Shown piece by piece: positions 23,353 to 34,298 of a stretch of DNA of 64,000 bases (positions within the stretch are counted from its first letter, which is position 1; each line of letters begins with the position of its first letter). Location: the NCBI GenBank assembly GCA_032622095.1, contig CP136067.1, positions 131,941,990 through 132,005,989 of the forward strand, read 5' to 3'. The position numbers were made by a program, and so were the translations under genes. The notes beneath the pieces are model-generated. The model made no database searches, was not told the origin of the DNA, and saw only the letters and a program-made list of their open reading frames with translations. The stretch is from Siphonodentalium dalli. Its lineage: Eukaryota; Mollusca; Scaphopoda; Gadilida; Siphonodentaliidae.

Positions 23353-24276
23353 ATTACAGATGTGGCTAACCTTACTCCATCAGTGTGCAAGAGCAGGCGA
23401 TGCTAGTCGTCTTCAGGATCTTTTGGATTATTTGAAGAAGAAGAAACCAAATTCAGTGAAGGATAAAATCAACAGTCCTGACGACGATGGCTTGTCTCCC
23501 ATTCACTATGCTGCTCGACGCGATAACCTCGAAATTGTTAAGATACTTTTAGATTACGAAGCAGATGTTGATGCCAAAGGAAAAGATGGTGAAACCCCTT
23601 TTCATTTTGCTGCTAGATACAGACGTGAGAAATCGAAGCAAAAGACAGATGAACAGCAAACAGATGTATTTGATACTGTGGTAGGCTACCTGATTGGAAA
23701 CAAAGCAGATATCATTGGTAGAGACTAGAGACAAGTATGGGCGGACTGCGCTGCATTTTGCTGCAATGCGTGGTAATGAAGACGCTGCTTCCGTTTTGCT
23801 CTCACTCATCCGACAAAGACGTTCTGGGGAAAAAAATGATGAAAATGACGAGGAGAAACTTGTTGGAACATTTTACTGGTGATATTTATAGGCACAACTC
23901 CACACAGAAACATCCATGGCAATTGGGTGCAGTTGCCATACTCCTAGCATGGATTAACCTTCTGCTGTTCATCCGGCAGTTACCGAAGCTTGGTATTTAC
24001 GTGGTGATGTTTACAAGCATTCTCGCCACCTTCATTCAATTCTCCATTGTATTTATCTGGTTCATAATTGCCTTCAGTCTTGGATACCACGTTCTGCTCA
24101 TTAAACGTAAAGAATATAGTGCGTTTTGGCATAAGATCGTTCACTGGATCGTGACATTGGATACACCTGTTCCTAATTGGCATTATAATTTCTTCAAGCT
24201 GAATATACCCGTTCTTTGTTCCTTTGTGCGTTTGTGTATTTTAAATTTTGGGCGCGGAAGAATAATTCCGTTGGAC
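23353..24276 (+). pseudogene. TRPA-like unit 5, internally deleted
   Basis: The first ankyrin repeats (23360-23728) match the other units up to CATCCA at 23916. The sequence then jumps to TGGCAATTGGG of S4, removing the equivalent of 20958-22991 in unit 4 (2034 bp). S4-S5 follow to about 24105. The pore region reads PNWHYNFFKLNIPVLCSF, because the extra C that stops units 1-4 (CCTAATTCGG) is absent here (CCTAATTGG). NIPVLC resembles the start of a TRPA S6, and the VGL just past the junction may be its end. The open frame at 23737-24285 joins an out-of-frame ankyrin reading to S4, so it is not a sensible channel. It is the right end of the array. Confidence 0.85.
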
Positions 24277-24338
24277 TTATCGTGACTGCTGAGGGAAGTT
24301 TTGTCTGTGATACTTTATCATCTTTATTAAAATCCGTC

Positions 24339-24341
24339 ATG
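24339..24341 (+). CDS. Candidate ATG-only first exon of a calmodulin gene
   Basis: ATCCGTCATG is followed directly by GTACGT, a strong splice donor. Calmodulin genes of many animals have exactly this layout: a first exon whose only coding bases are ATG, then a 31-nt second exon, which is found at 25984. The 5' leader would run back to the edge of the TRPA-like array, and a TATTTTAAAT string sits near 24239. An ATG before a donor can occur by chance, so this depends on the second exon. Confidence 0.4.
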
Positions 24342-25983
24342 GTACGTATTTTTGATCGCCGATCCTCTCCAATTGTTTAGATATTCATATTTTGTAACGA
24401 ATTAACTCATTATTTACGACGGTATTTTCCCAAATTTTACACAATTTGTTTGGTGAAGACTGGCATGATTACCGACTCAACGCCAGAATCCGGAAGATAT
24501 TTTTTTCCCGCGTTTGTTACTCTCGTTTCATTGCCCCAAACCACAGATTGTTTTTCACCTTGTTACATTAATAATGCTTCAAGTTTTTAAAAATAAAATA
24601 CCTTGGGCATAATTTATTCAATGTATGAGCTAAAACTATCCAAAATTGAAGGAGAATACAAGAAGAGAATCTAGATTTTGTAGCTAGTCCCCCCCCCTCA
24701 TTTTGAGTGGAGTGAAATTACCATGAACCGAACCGTAATATTAATCGAATATTGAAATATGGAATACAAAGACATTTTACAATTGAGTCTCTAGCATATG
24801 TGGCTGTTCAAAATCAAATTATTGCTGATCTTCAGCACCTGCCTGGGGAAAAAATACACACGCCTCTGACAAACAAAATTAAAACCCTAAACAATATGGA
24901 ACATACAGATGTCTCACACACGCTTGAAGTCCACCCACCCACGTGCTACAAGGGACTGCCACAGCCTGAGTGTTAATGACAGTCAGTGTGGCATTAACAA
25001 TGTCAATGTAGCAATATCTGTAGCACAGCTGCTTTGATACACATCATACACTGTATCTAAACCTTCTTTGATTGTTAGGCTCGTAACTAGGTCAGCCATC
25101 TGAGTGTTGATCCGCCACGACAACCCTTTGCTGTGGCCCAGTTTGCTTCAGCATTGCTGAAGTGAGTAATGAGTAGAAGGGCATAACATGTCTGATTGCC
25201 ATCCATAACAGATTTAACTTCAAAATACTCTGTGATGTGGAAAAACTCAAAAAATGGGAACTGGGATATGGCCTTCAACCCTAGAAAATGCCAAGTTATC
25301 ACTGTTTGCACAGTTTGGTACGAAAGAAAATCCTATCATATATAATTACACTCTCCAATCCTCCATGGCCACATCCTTGAACATGTAAAGTGCACCACCT
25401 ACTGGTATCTTCAGGGCTTGGTTAGATTCAACTCGATTCGCATAGCAATTTACAATTTCTGCTTTTAACACACTCACTGTGGACATCCATTAATTGTACA
25501 TGCAAAAAGTAGGAGAGAACTCAGTCGGCAGTGAACATGTTAACCAATTTACAATGAAGAAAACATGTATTGGTAAGGAATGCTATCTAAAATCTACCCA
25601 GTGCTGCAAAATGCTATACAAATTAGAAAAATGAAATCTACCCCTGTATCTTGGTGTTGATTTATATGGCATCACCCTTTTCAGAGGGCTGCATGATACT
25701 ACGAATGTCTGAAAACCAATTTCTCGAAAGTGCAAGGAAATGGGTAATTTTCATTCACCAAATGAATCTGGAAAATCATTTACACGAAAAAAAGATTTTG
25801 GTTATGAAACAAACTCTATCTATGTTTATTGTTTAATGAATGATTGGTCATCTGTCCGTCAATGTTATATAAATGAAAGCACGCTAACTTCAACATACGT
25901 AATTCGATTTTGACTAAATTTGGTCCATGTTTTTATTAATATACATTATGCATGCTTAATCTATTTGTGTGTTCTATTTGCAG
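24342..25983. other. Candidate intron; no other gene recognised
   Basis: Contains a C run near 24689-24697. Short unclassified frames at 24752-24976 (plus) and 25087-25311 (minus) show no domain or motif and are not called. Confidence 0.4.
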
Positions 25984-26014
25984 GCAGATCAGTTGACCGA
26001 GGAACATATTGCAG
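25984..26014 (+). CDS. Calmodulin exon 2 (31 nt)
   Basis: TTTGCAG precedes the exon and GTGTGT follows it. The 31 bases encode ADQLTEEHIA plus one base of the next codon. Animal calmodulin starts MADQLTEEQIAEF, and in many animals the gene has a second exon of exactly 31 nt with these phases; the only difference is His for Gln. Calmodulin is the EF-hand calcium sensor of the cytosol. The next exon, carrying the first EF-hand, was not found downstream, so this is either an orphan exon of a broken or duplicated gene or the remainder lies elsewhere. Confidence 0.7.
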
Positions 26015-27020
26015 GTGTGTACATACTACATGCATATTTACCAAATAGCGCTTTTCACGATAGACGTCATCATATGTGGGCGGAGCCAATTTAGCATCAG
26101 ATGTAAACGGGGTCGGATATTCATTGGAGCCAGTATCCCAGTTGACGTCTATGTGATATGTACGCATTCTGTATATTTCTATATGATATATATATATATA
26201 GTATCTGCATGACTCCTCTATAGTTGTATATACTCTTCGTCGTAACGTCGAAAAGTTTATACCCACCAATTTGACAGGAGATTCTGAAGACAAGACATAT
26301 AACAGACATTGAACTGTTTACTGCGCCAAGGTTTGTGTCATGATACTCTTATTCTTTGTTATTTTATTCACTATAATAATATAGAATTTAAATAACAACA
26401 AAATCGTTGAATTCCGTAAAAAAAAGGGCTGGAACCCCGAACATTCACCTTTAAGAAAAGATATATGTTCCACTTCGAAATTTTCTTGGTTACAAAAACA
26501 CCAATGGCCCGTTTATCATTTGATTATTTGCATGTTGGGGAGAAAAGTTTTGTACTATTTCTCAAAAGCCCAAAGTATTTTCATGAACATAATTTAATTA
26601 TGTTGTTTCAACCATGCTGGGTCGAGAAAAATAACCACGATACAAGGTCCGCGGGTCGGGTGTCTCTGATCCCCTATATATACCACATGCAGATTTTTCC
26701 AGTGCCATGCATGTGAATTGGTTGTAAAATCCAAGTTGGCAAACATCCTTTGCCTGCCTTATCCTGTTATATGTTTTCACATTTTTGCATAAAACTTTGG
26801 GGTGCATGTGTCCCCAGTTGCCGTTGGGTAAAAAACTTACGTTAGAGAGGTGGGTATCCGGACAGGGAGAAAACTTCCATTCCCGGGGTGCATGGTTGGT
26901 CCCATAAATAAAAAATAAAAACATTTCAACCATACATGTATCCTTGTTTTTTTCCTGACACCACCCTGTTTCAACGCACAATTACTTTACTTGCTATCAT
27001 TTAAATCGCCCTGCCCGAGA
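26015..27020. other. No gene recognised between calmodulin-like and SH3 exons
   Basis: AT-rich, with a TA dinucleotide run near 26187-26201. I looked for an EF-hand exon (EFKEAF.., DKDGDG..) and did not find one. Confidence 0.5.
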
Positions 27021-27435
27021 ATGCACATAGCCAAGTTTCCTCGTTTGCCCGGCTCGGATGGCGAGATTGAGCTTCAAGCAGGTGACAGAATAAAAGAAAC
27101 ACAGGAAATAGGAAACGGATGGTCATTTGGACACAATTCAGGACAGAGTGGAATATTCCCCTCCAGTTACGTCGAAGATAAGCGAATTTCTCGACCGAAG
27201 TCAATTCTCGATGTATTCTCTGCCAGACCATCTTGTCCACCGGATAGGCCCAAGCTATCGGACGTCGCCACCGGTAAACATGCAAAGATTGAAGTAAATA
27301 ACACTCACAAGCTGACGAAAAAGGCAGCCAGCATCGAATATCTTAACGAGATTGGGAAATAGGTTTTCAAAAGCGAACGCGGGGAGTTTCTCAAACAGAA
27401 AGCTTTGGCGGGCTTGGTCGCTGGATTACTGATAG
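27021..27435 (+). pseudogene. SH3-domain exon with an in-frame stop
   Basis: Residues encoded from 27031 read KFPRLPGSDGEIELQAGDRI, then GNGWSFGHN and SGIFPSSYVED. These are the ELxxGD, GW and G-FPxxYV hallmarks of an SH3 domain, which binds proline-rich partners. After a basic linker the frame reaches TAG at 27360-27362. It then continues in the same frame (VFKSERGEFLKQKALAGLVA) to a GTAAGC donor after 27435, so TAG looks like a mutated sense codon. With an acceptor at CACATAG|CC, the exon is 405 nt and symmetric (phase 1-1). The glycine-rich ALAGLVAGLLIG tail could start a membrane helix. The parent gene is not identified. The calmodulin-like exon upstream also ends in phase 1, which may be chance. 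If the stop is real, the product ends after the SH3 domain. Confidence 0.6.
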
Positions 27436-28264
27436 GTAAGCAATTACTAAACAATCCCAGCTTTACAAGACATACACACTGAAGAAAATAATTAGTCAAT
27501 ATGCCTATCTTTGATCAGTCAACTTACTGTTTGTTCACATGATGACTAACTAGAAAATTATTCGAGTAGAGTTAGGATTATGCATAATCCTAACTCTACT
27601 AGAATAATTTTCTTCACACCTGCATGTGGACACACATCACATTCTCGCTCCTAGCATGCCCATACACTACCATACATCATAAATGGTACCGTATATTATT
27701 ATGATTCCTCTAATGAGACTATGACCCTATACCGCTAGACATACATGTATATATATGTAATATTGTTAATTTGAATTATCCCAAAACCTCACTCAACAAA
27801 GAGACTTTCCGGCGATCTATATATATAGATTCTCATTTTGTTTACCGAACTAAATATGGTGGTATCTCTCGCCTGAATCCGTTGTAGCAACAAAAAGCTA
27901 AATGTTTTTTTCCTAATAAACCCATGGAACTGGAACTGGAACCGAAACTGTTCTTATATTTAGAAAATTTGAACAGTTCAAAACATTCCTATGAAGAGAT
28001 AATACATTTTCGATCTTATAACTCGTCTGGATTGGCTCACAACCATACCAATACTTATTTTTGATATGCCCTAAGTACTAGATTCTATAAAGTTTTATAT
28101 ACGATTATAGTCTGTAGTCTGTCGGTGTGCGTGGATATGAAATACAAGCTTCTATTCAGTCTATTTACTTGTTTCAGCGGGTAGCAGGAAGACAGCCCGG
28201 TAGGGCTAGGCTATATCCCCGAAAATTAGATATGGCAAGAAACGTGAGCAAAAAGTTAAGGGGG
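27436..28264. other. No gene; contains a 62-bp palindrome
   Basis: 27552-27613 is an inverted repeat of AGAAAATTATTC(G)AGTAGAG about a TGCA centre, probably a tiny MITE. The rest is AT-rich with no recognised exon. Confidence 0.6.
27552..27613. repeat. 62-bp near-perfect palindrome
   Basis: The left arm AGAAAATTATTCGAGTAGAG and the right arm CTCTACTAGAATAATTTTCT are complementary apart from one offset, joined by GTTAGGATTATGCATAATCC and so on. It would extrude as a cruciform. It may be a minimal MITE; no target duplication is obvious. Confidence 0.75.
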
Positions 28265-29190
28265 TATGTTTTTGTCCCATGTAGAAAGCCTTGATACAGA
28301 GCGGGACAACCGTTACAGAAGCTGACAAAATATGTTTTTATTTCTCATCGTTATCTGCGTCTCAGTAGTAACCCTTGATACAGAGCGATACAAGCGTTAC
28401 AGAATCTTACAGAGTTGATTTTATTTCTAGTGATTATCTGCGTCCCAGTAGTAACCCTTGATACAGAGTGATACAAGCGTTACAGCAGTTACAAAATCGT
28501 TTTTATTTCCAGTGATTATCTGCGTCTCAGTATAGTAACCCTTGATACAGAGCGATACAAGCGTTACAGCAGTTAAAAATCGTTTTTATTTCTCATCGTT
28601 ATCTGCGTCCCAGTAGTAACCCTTGATACAGAGCGATACAAGCGTTACAGCAATTAAAAAATCGTTTTTATTTCTAGTGATTATCTGCGTCCCAGTAGTA
28701 ACCATTGATACAGAGCGATACAAGCGTTACAGCAGTTAAAAAATCGTTTTTATTTCTCATCGTTATCTGCGTCCCAGTAGTAACCCTTGATACAGAGCGA
28801 TACAAGCGTTACAGCAGTTAAAAAATCGTTTTTATTTCTCATCGTTATCTGCGTCCCAGTAGTAACCCTTGATACAGAGCGATACAAGCGTTACAGCAGT
28901 TAAAAAATCGTTTTTATTTCTCATCGTTATCTGCGTCCCAGTAGTAACCCTTGATACAGAGCGATACAAGCGTTACAGCAGTTAAAAAATCGTTTTTATT
29001 TCCAGTGATTATCTGCGTCCCAGTAGTAACCCTTGATACAGAGCGATACAAGCGTTACAGCAGTTAAAAATCGTTTTTATTTCTCATCGTTATCTGCGTC
29101 CCAGTAGTAACCCTTGATACAGAGCGATACAAGCGTTACAGCAGTTAAAAAATCGTTTTTATTTCTAGTGATTATCTGCGTCCCAGTAGG
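28265..29190 (+). repeat. 82-bp minisatellite, 11 copies plus a diverged first copy
   Basis: The unit includes TTATCTGCGTCCCAGTAGTA, ACCCTTGATACAGAGCGATA and CAAGCGTTACAGCAGTTAAA, then AAATCGTTTTTATTTC. TTATCTGCGT recurs about every 82 bp from 28352 to 29172. Two variants alternate at the link, TCTCATCG and TCTAGTGA/CCAGTGA, suggesting a higher-order structure. The array ends abruptly in a G run. Confidence 0.9.
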
Positions 29191-29249
29191 GGGGGGGGGG
29201 GGGGGGGCTGCCCAACATTTAGAATTCCAACTGTACCCCCCCCCCCCTT
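29188..29249. repeat. Opposed poly-G and poly-C tracts
   Basis: About 19 G (29189-29207) directly follow the minisatellite. After some 29 bases a run of 13 C follows (29237-29249). Together they can pair as a hairpin, and the G run could form a quadruplex. They are also prime sites for assembly error. Confidence 0.8.
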
Positions 29250-30042
29250 TGAATCAAACAAAAATTTCCAAATACAAGTTTTGCATAATTCCATTTGCAC
29301 ACCCCATTCCACCTCAATGCGCAGGCCTAATATATTCATAAACAACGGTTCTATATATTCAGATATTGGTCCTGAAAATTGCATAAATCCTAACATCTAT
29401 TGGTCTAACTCCAGACCAATGCACACGGCTACGGACAAGAGACCAGGACACATCGGACCGACCGAGAAATTTTTTCAAACTAAACAAGAAAATCGCAAAT
29501 CCCAATGTTGGAAATCTCAAACCTCATACTCTCCCTTAAGTTGGAAAATTCTCCAAGTCTTACTGATGACCATTTCAGTCAACAATGTTTGACAAAATTT
29601 AGTAAGATACGAGGGAGGGACCATGCCTCACAGAGCCGACCATTGTTCGGTCCGGTGTGCGAAAATTTGAAATATGAACAAGAAAATCGCAAAATCCTAG
29701 CATCTAAACTAGCCTCAAGTCTTCCTAGAGTTAGAAATTTTAAATATGGCATTTTACAGTCCTTCGATTTTGAAAAAATGCAGGTGCGCATTTTATTGTG
29801 CACCTGATTTTTTTTATCCAGGTGTGAAATTTTGCTTTGTTGCACTGAACGGGAATATAAGTTATACTTTCACCTCCCGTATAATAGTGCAGGACGATAT
29901 TTTCAGCTGATATTAATATATACAGTAGTGCAGGCAATTTCACTATGTCTCATTGCCTAATAATAGTGCAGGGTTGTATTTTTGACTGAAATTAAATAAT
30001 CATGCATGCACTATTATTTTGCAGGTGAGAGTAACTAATGCT
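29250..30042. other. No gene recognised
   Basis: A block with 'aacaagaaaatcgcaaatcc..caatgttggaaat' is partly repeated near 29480-29560 and 29678-29745. TAATAGTGCAGG recurs at 29882, 29929-29938 and 29960. A short hairpin GCAGGTGCGCA..TGTGCACCTG lies near 29780-29806. No coding exon supported. Confidence 0.4.
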
Positions 30043-30949
30043 TTCGTTTCTCGTACTAAAACCAGCTGAGATATTGGGATGGCGAGATGCTAGTGTTTAG
30101 CCCGAGTTCGCCTCCATAGGCGTTCTGTAACACGAGTTAAGTGTTAGTGACCCGCTCAAATAAAACCACAATTATATGAAATAAAATATCACAATTGCGA
30201 AAATAAACGGATTTTTTTCCGCAGAAGACATGATATTTGATCTGATACCCACATCAGTTGTGAATTGAAAAGAGACATTTACCGCAGTGTTGACATATTT
30301 TTAAAAGTATGCGAACTCAGTTTACCTCGCGAACTGTGTTCGGCATTTTCCGGTGAAAATATTCCGTAGATTTTCGACTAACCACGCACATGGCGATGAA
30401 TTATCCATTGTAATCGTAATTATGTGTGTCAATAAATAGATTAAGTAAACATTGAAGATATAAATGTAATACATTAAATAAATTACGGGAATTACAAACT
30501 TCTCACAGTTTAAAACAGTGTAAACACAACGAGCATTAGATTAAATATGGGGGCTGCCATCTTGTTTGTATCGAAATTCGTCTCGACCAAAACAAACTCC
30601 GGATTATGCCGAAGTTCTTCGGAACACTTCGGCTTTCAGTTAAAACGTAAACAAACATATAAACAAAGCGATGTTAGTGGCAATCAATCTGAATATTCTA
30701 TGTGTAATTTAACATGAAAGTTAAGATTATTATACACCATTATTACCATAAGATATCATTCTTTCCGATGTATATAGCATCATGTATTGATTTGTGAGGT
30801 CAATCTTGTAAAATACACCACAAATTCCCGCCACAAACCCTGGGCGGAACTCGTGTTATAGAAAGCCTATGGAGGCGAACTCGGACTAAACACCAGCATC
30901 TCGCCATCCCAAAATCTCAGCTGGTTTTAGAACGAGAAGACTTGGACTA
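30043..30949. mobile_element. Non-autonomous TIR element, copy A
   Basis: The left end (TACTAAAACCAGCTGAGATA..TTGGGATGGCGAGATGC) and right end (GCATCTCGCCATCCC..AAATCTCAGCTGGTTTTAG) are inverted repeats of about 75 bp or more. The interior shares long stretches with the element at 53263-54621 ('acccgctcaaataaaaccac..aattatatga'). No transposase frame. The outermost left bases are degraded relative to copy B. Confidence 0.8.
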
Positions 30950-31735
30950 CCAATGCTTGTGTGCGTGTAAACCTGTATATAATACACTGAAATAACATTG
31001 CTTTGTGCTATTTTAATAAAATATAAGTTTATTTTTTGTTTATTTCAATAAAAAGTTCCTTCCTGAATAGTTCTATACTGCCGACTCCAATGAATATATT
31101 CCCTGGCCTGAGGCTGGCCAACTCCCAAGTGTAATCGCACTGTTATTGATACCAATATAATCAAAGTAATTGACTTCAAGTTGTAGAGTGTGATGAATAG
31201 TCTATGGTATGTTGTGTAGCAGAGTCCCTGGGCGTATTTACCCTGTCCTTATTTTCGTTCCGTTCTTCACGTTGTGTATACTCTTTGGATACGTAAATAT
31301 TAAAGACGACGATCCTCTAGTAATAATTCCAATTTTGTATTATATAAATCATGACGACGTATTCTATAGAAACAGACCAATGGCGAGGGTGTATGACTGG
31401 ACATATATGGCACGAAACGTGAGCATCGACAACTATATATCCATTTGCAGTACCTTGGCTTATCACTGGTACACCTTGGGACGGCTGTTACACGCCCAAT
31501 CTATCTGAATCATCATGAGAATTTCAGTAAGTTATAATTTATCGAAACTAGCCATTTTGAAGTTTTTAAATGTGTTTTTTATTGTATTTATATAACTAGT
31601 AATATTACGGTGGTCGCACGTGGACTATATGTTCGACTGCTGTCACTTGAACCGACGCGGGACTACGTCGGAAATGCGACCTTCACAATCGATTTCGTCA
31701 GTTGTTTCAAAAAGTGTGATGTTCATTCTAAAGAA
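30950..31735. other. No gene called
   Basis: A 99-codon plus-strand frame at 31209-31508 starts with a hydrophobic stretch (IYPVLIFVPFFTLCILFGYV) that could be a signal anchor. Nothing else in it is recognisable and the surrounding frames are closed, so it is not called a gene. Confidence 0.3.
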
Positions 31736-31739
31736 ATTA

Positions 31740-32445
31740 CTATTGCGCATTTGTCTACCGGTATTAAAAGTTTAAAACACCATAGCGATATTGCCAAATA
31801 TATCTAAAACCAATTTGCTTGAGAAAATGATTGATTCCGATATCAAAGGCGAGTATGTTAGTCGACAAAACTTACTGTTTCGACTTTCGTGCACATGAAC
31901 TTTCACTGAAATCCATCGTGTCTAATGTCTGTTTTATTCCATTTCTATAGTTTAAACAATATTTAATTTCAAATCAAATTCAAATCAAACTTCAAATCAA
32001 ATTTCTTCTAGTTTAACTTTTAACAATATTTAATTTCAAATAACATTTCAAAACAAATCAAATTCATTTTAAAAACTAATGGCTGTGGCTAAAGAACGGT
32101 ATAACGCTCTTTATCATTTGGCACTAAAGATTGGTATACCATGCGCGTTAGCTACATGCTGACATGCTAAATAATGGTATACCGCTCTGTTCATTAAACA
32201 AAAAATATTGTGCATTTGTCTACCCGTATTAGAACACCATAGCGATATTGCCAAATATATCTAAAACCAATTTGCTTGAGAAAATGATTGATTCCGATAT
32301 CACAGGCGAGTATATTAGTAGACAAAACGTACTGTTTCGTCTTTCGTGCACATGAACATTCACCGAAAAGTGACATCTATCGTGTCTAATGTCTGCTTTA
32401 TTCCATTTCTTCTAGTTTAAACAATATTTAATTTCAAATCAAATT
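31740..32445 (+). repeat. Direct duplication of a 230-bp block
   Basis: 31745-31975 and 32208-32443 are near-copies, sharing CCATAGCGATATTGCCAAAT, ATGATTGATTCCGATATCA and TTTAATTTCAAATCAAA ends. A short third piece with TTATTCCATTTCTTCTAGTT follows at 32465-32497. The spacing of about 468 bp suggests a tandem duplication that partly decayed, or the LTR-like ends of a small element. Confidence 0.65.
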
Positions 32446-32499
32446 TCATTTTAAAATGGCCGTGGCTTTATTCCATTTCTTCTAGTTTAAACAATATTA

Positions 32500-34057
32500 C
32501 AAAAATATGTACAAAAAACACAATTACCGGATCCATAATTCTGGTCCAGTATTTATAGGGAATGGTAAAGTTTGTTTGCAATAGCAAGTGACAAATGTTT
32601 AAACTTGGGCCTGTCATAATACATAACTCATATGTCAAATTTGCGGATTTTCCTGGGCTCCCGAAGTACAGTGTACCTGAATGGCCAAATGGTCTGCACA
32701 CCTAAATAACTTGGTGTCATTGTTGTCATAACACCCTGTATGTTCCCTATGCAATATTGTGATACTAAATATCAACATGTAATAAATTGTTTATATTACT
32801 TATTGCAGGAATTCACCTCACCATTCCCTGTGACCAACGATCACACGAGAGGACATCAGTACTAAGTATACGCTCGTGTGTCCTTATCCTGTTCAAGTTT
32901 GAGTACACACTGTACTTTCAATAATCTGACTATCGAAGTTTGATAGTATCTAGGTTTTAGTAACCTTTTAATAATTTGGAAGATTCTAGGGAAGCAACAG
33001 AGTCCACGGAAACATCGTTCTGTTACAGTTGATACACTGAGCCATATCCTTAGAAAGAAACATATATACGTTGCTTGATTGAACAACGTTGTGTATGCCA
33101 CATTGTCACAAGAGTATGGTCGCAGTTGTTGAAATATCTATCGATCCAGACATATTAAACTCCTATTCAAATATGAACTGCAAATGGTGCTGGGGGTCCG
33201 GTTACTACCATTTAGATATTTACAGCTTTCCTCCAGGAACCAGTTTATTCAAAAAGAGACATTGAGTGCGCGCAAATAAACACGAGAGTAGCAAAAACAA
33301 TTACAGATGACAACTAGATAGCATTTTTTTCTTCACAAAGCAGTTATATCAACTTTGAGATGAAATTCATTCATTAAATCTACAGTTACTTCCATGAACT
33401 AGAAATTTAGACAGTTGTCGAATTTCGCGTTAAAAGTAGTAATCTGACCCTTTCTGCGGCAATGGTTCTGTGCATACATTGAAGGTAGTGGGGTGAGCAC
33501 ACAACGGAACGGTATCCTGTTACATGTCGTTAATTGACGGACGACCCTTTTACATATCACAAGCATATGGGCACACTTACCGGAATATAAACATATCCGA
33601 AATGTGGAACGCATTGTGAAATTAAGAAATAGCCATGATTTAACATAGAATGTCCTTCCGCGATTGGAGGAGTGTCGTAAACAATGTGCCTTCAAATTCA
33701 ACTGAATCGCGATATTTCAAGTTAGAAACTCATATTAACCAAAAAGCTGGAAATGTTAAGCATTTTATTGAAATTGATTGCTGGTTATCTCCAATCGCTC
33801 GAAATTCGACTACGGACAATTTTGTACAAAATTGATAAAACAGTGTCATGTGAGTGATCAGCTGGTGAATATAAGTCACAATATCTTTAATGCTGCACCA
33901 GTGCAGCCCCAGTCATGCAAGGGCTATATATGATATTATTCCATTCTTTCAGCATATATGTGTTATCAATGAAAACAGAATTATGCTCAGACGCCAGAAT
34001 CAAATAACACATAGCAGTTACAGACTACCTAGTTCAGAAAAAACTTGCATGGTGTGA
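32500..34057. other. No gene recognised
   Basis: Short frames on the minus strand (32468-32701, 32862-33101, 33399-33701) and plus strand (33650-33835) show no domain. TTATTGCAG at 32808 looks like a splice acceptor but opens only a short frame. Confidence 0.4.
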
Positions 34058-34298
34058 AAGATTCCTTATTTTTATTTTGCCAATTTTCGGTAGGAAAACT
34101 TGTCAAATCAACCCACTTGAGTCAATATTATTAAGTAAATATTAGTATTCAGACAATTAAAGAGGGGCAACCCTATCGGTATTTCTGACCATCCAACATT
34201 TAAAGGGACGCTTTGATTATTGCGACATAACGAAGATGCGGGCCCCGTTGTTTCAGAGTGCCCGGATGAAGATAATTAATCGAGTGTGTTTATCACAG

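Larger units (their letters stand above)
8232..24276 (+). repeat. Head-to-tail array of five TRPA-like units
   Basis: Unit boundaries fall at 8232, 11192, 17432, 20391 and 23353, with the array ending at 24276. Units 1, 3 and 4 are 2960, 2959 and 2962 bp; unit 2 is 2960 bp plus a 3.28-kb insertion; unit 5 is 924 bp after an internal deletion. Copies differ only by scattered bases and small indels. Each junction joins ..TTCCGTTGGAC (gene end) to ATTACAGATGTGGC (early gene body). The outer flanks share GAC at the breakpoints (CTGAC|ATTACAG and TTGGAC|TTATCG), so the first duplication could have used 3-bp microhomology. Units 2-5 start inside the gene and have no N-terminus or promoter of their own. 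Confidence 0.92.

Noticed and set aside
8232-24276. Programmed frameshifting or micro-introns at the shared breaks
   Set aside because: The breaks differ in sign and size (+1, -1, +2), have no common slippery sequence, and lack GT..AG pairs of usable length.
8140-24285. Functional set of TRPA channels
   Set aside because: Every unit has multiple frame breaks and four lack a start; none reads as a complete channel.
26009-26293. Opposing frames around the calmodulin-like exon
   Set aside because: They run through the exon, its splice sites and a TA microsatellite and have no motif.
28265-29190. CRISPR-like array
   Set aside because: There are no unique spacers; whole units repeat, and the DNA is eukaryotic.
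31209-31508. Small membrane protein gene
   Set aside because: One hydrophobic stretch only; no family, neighbouring exon or supporting context.
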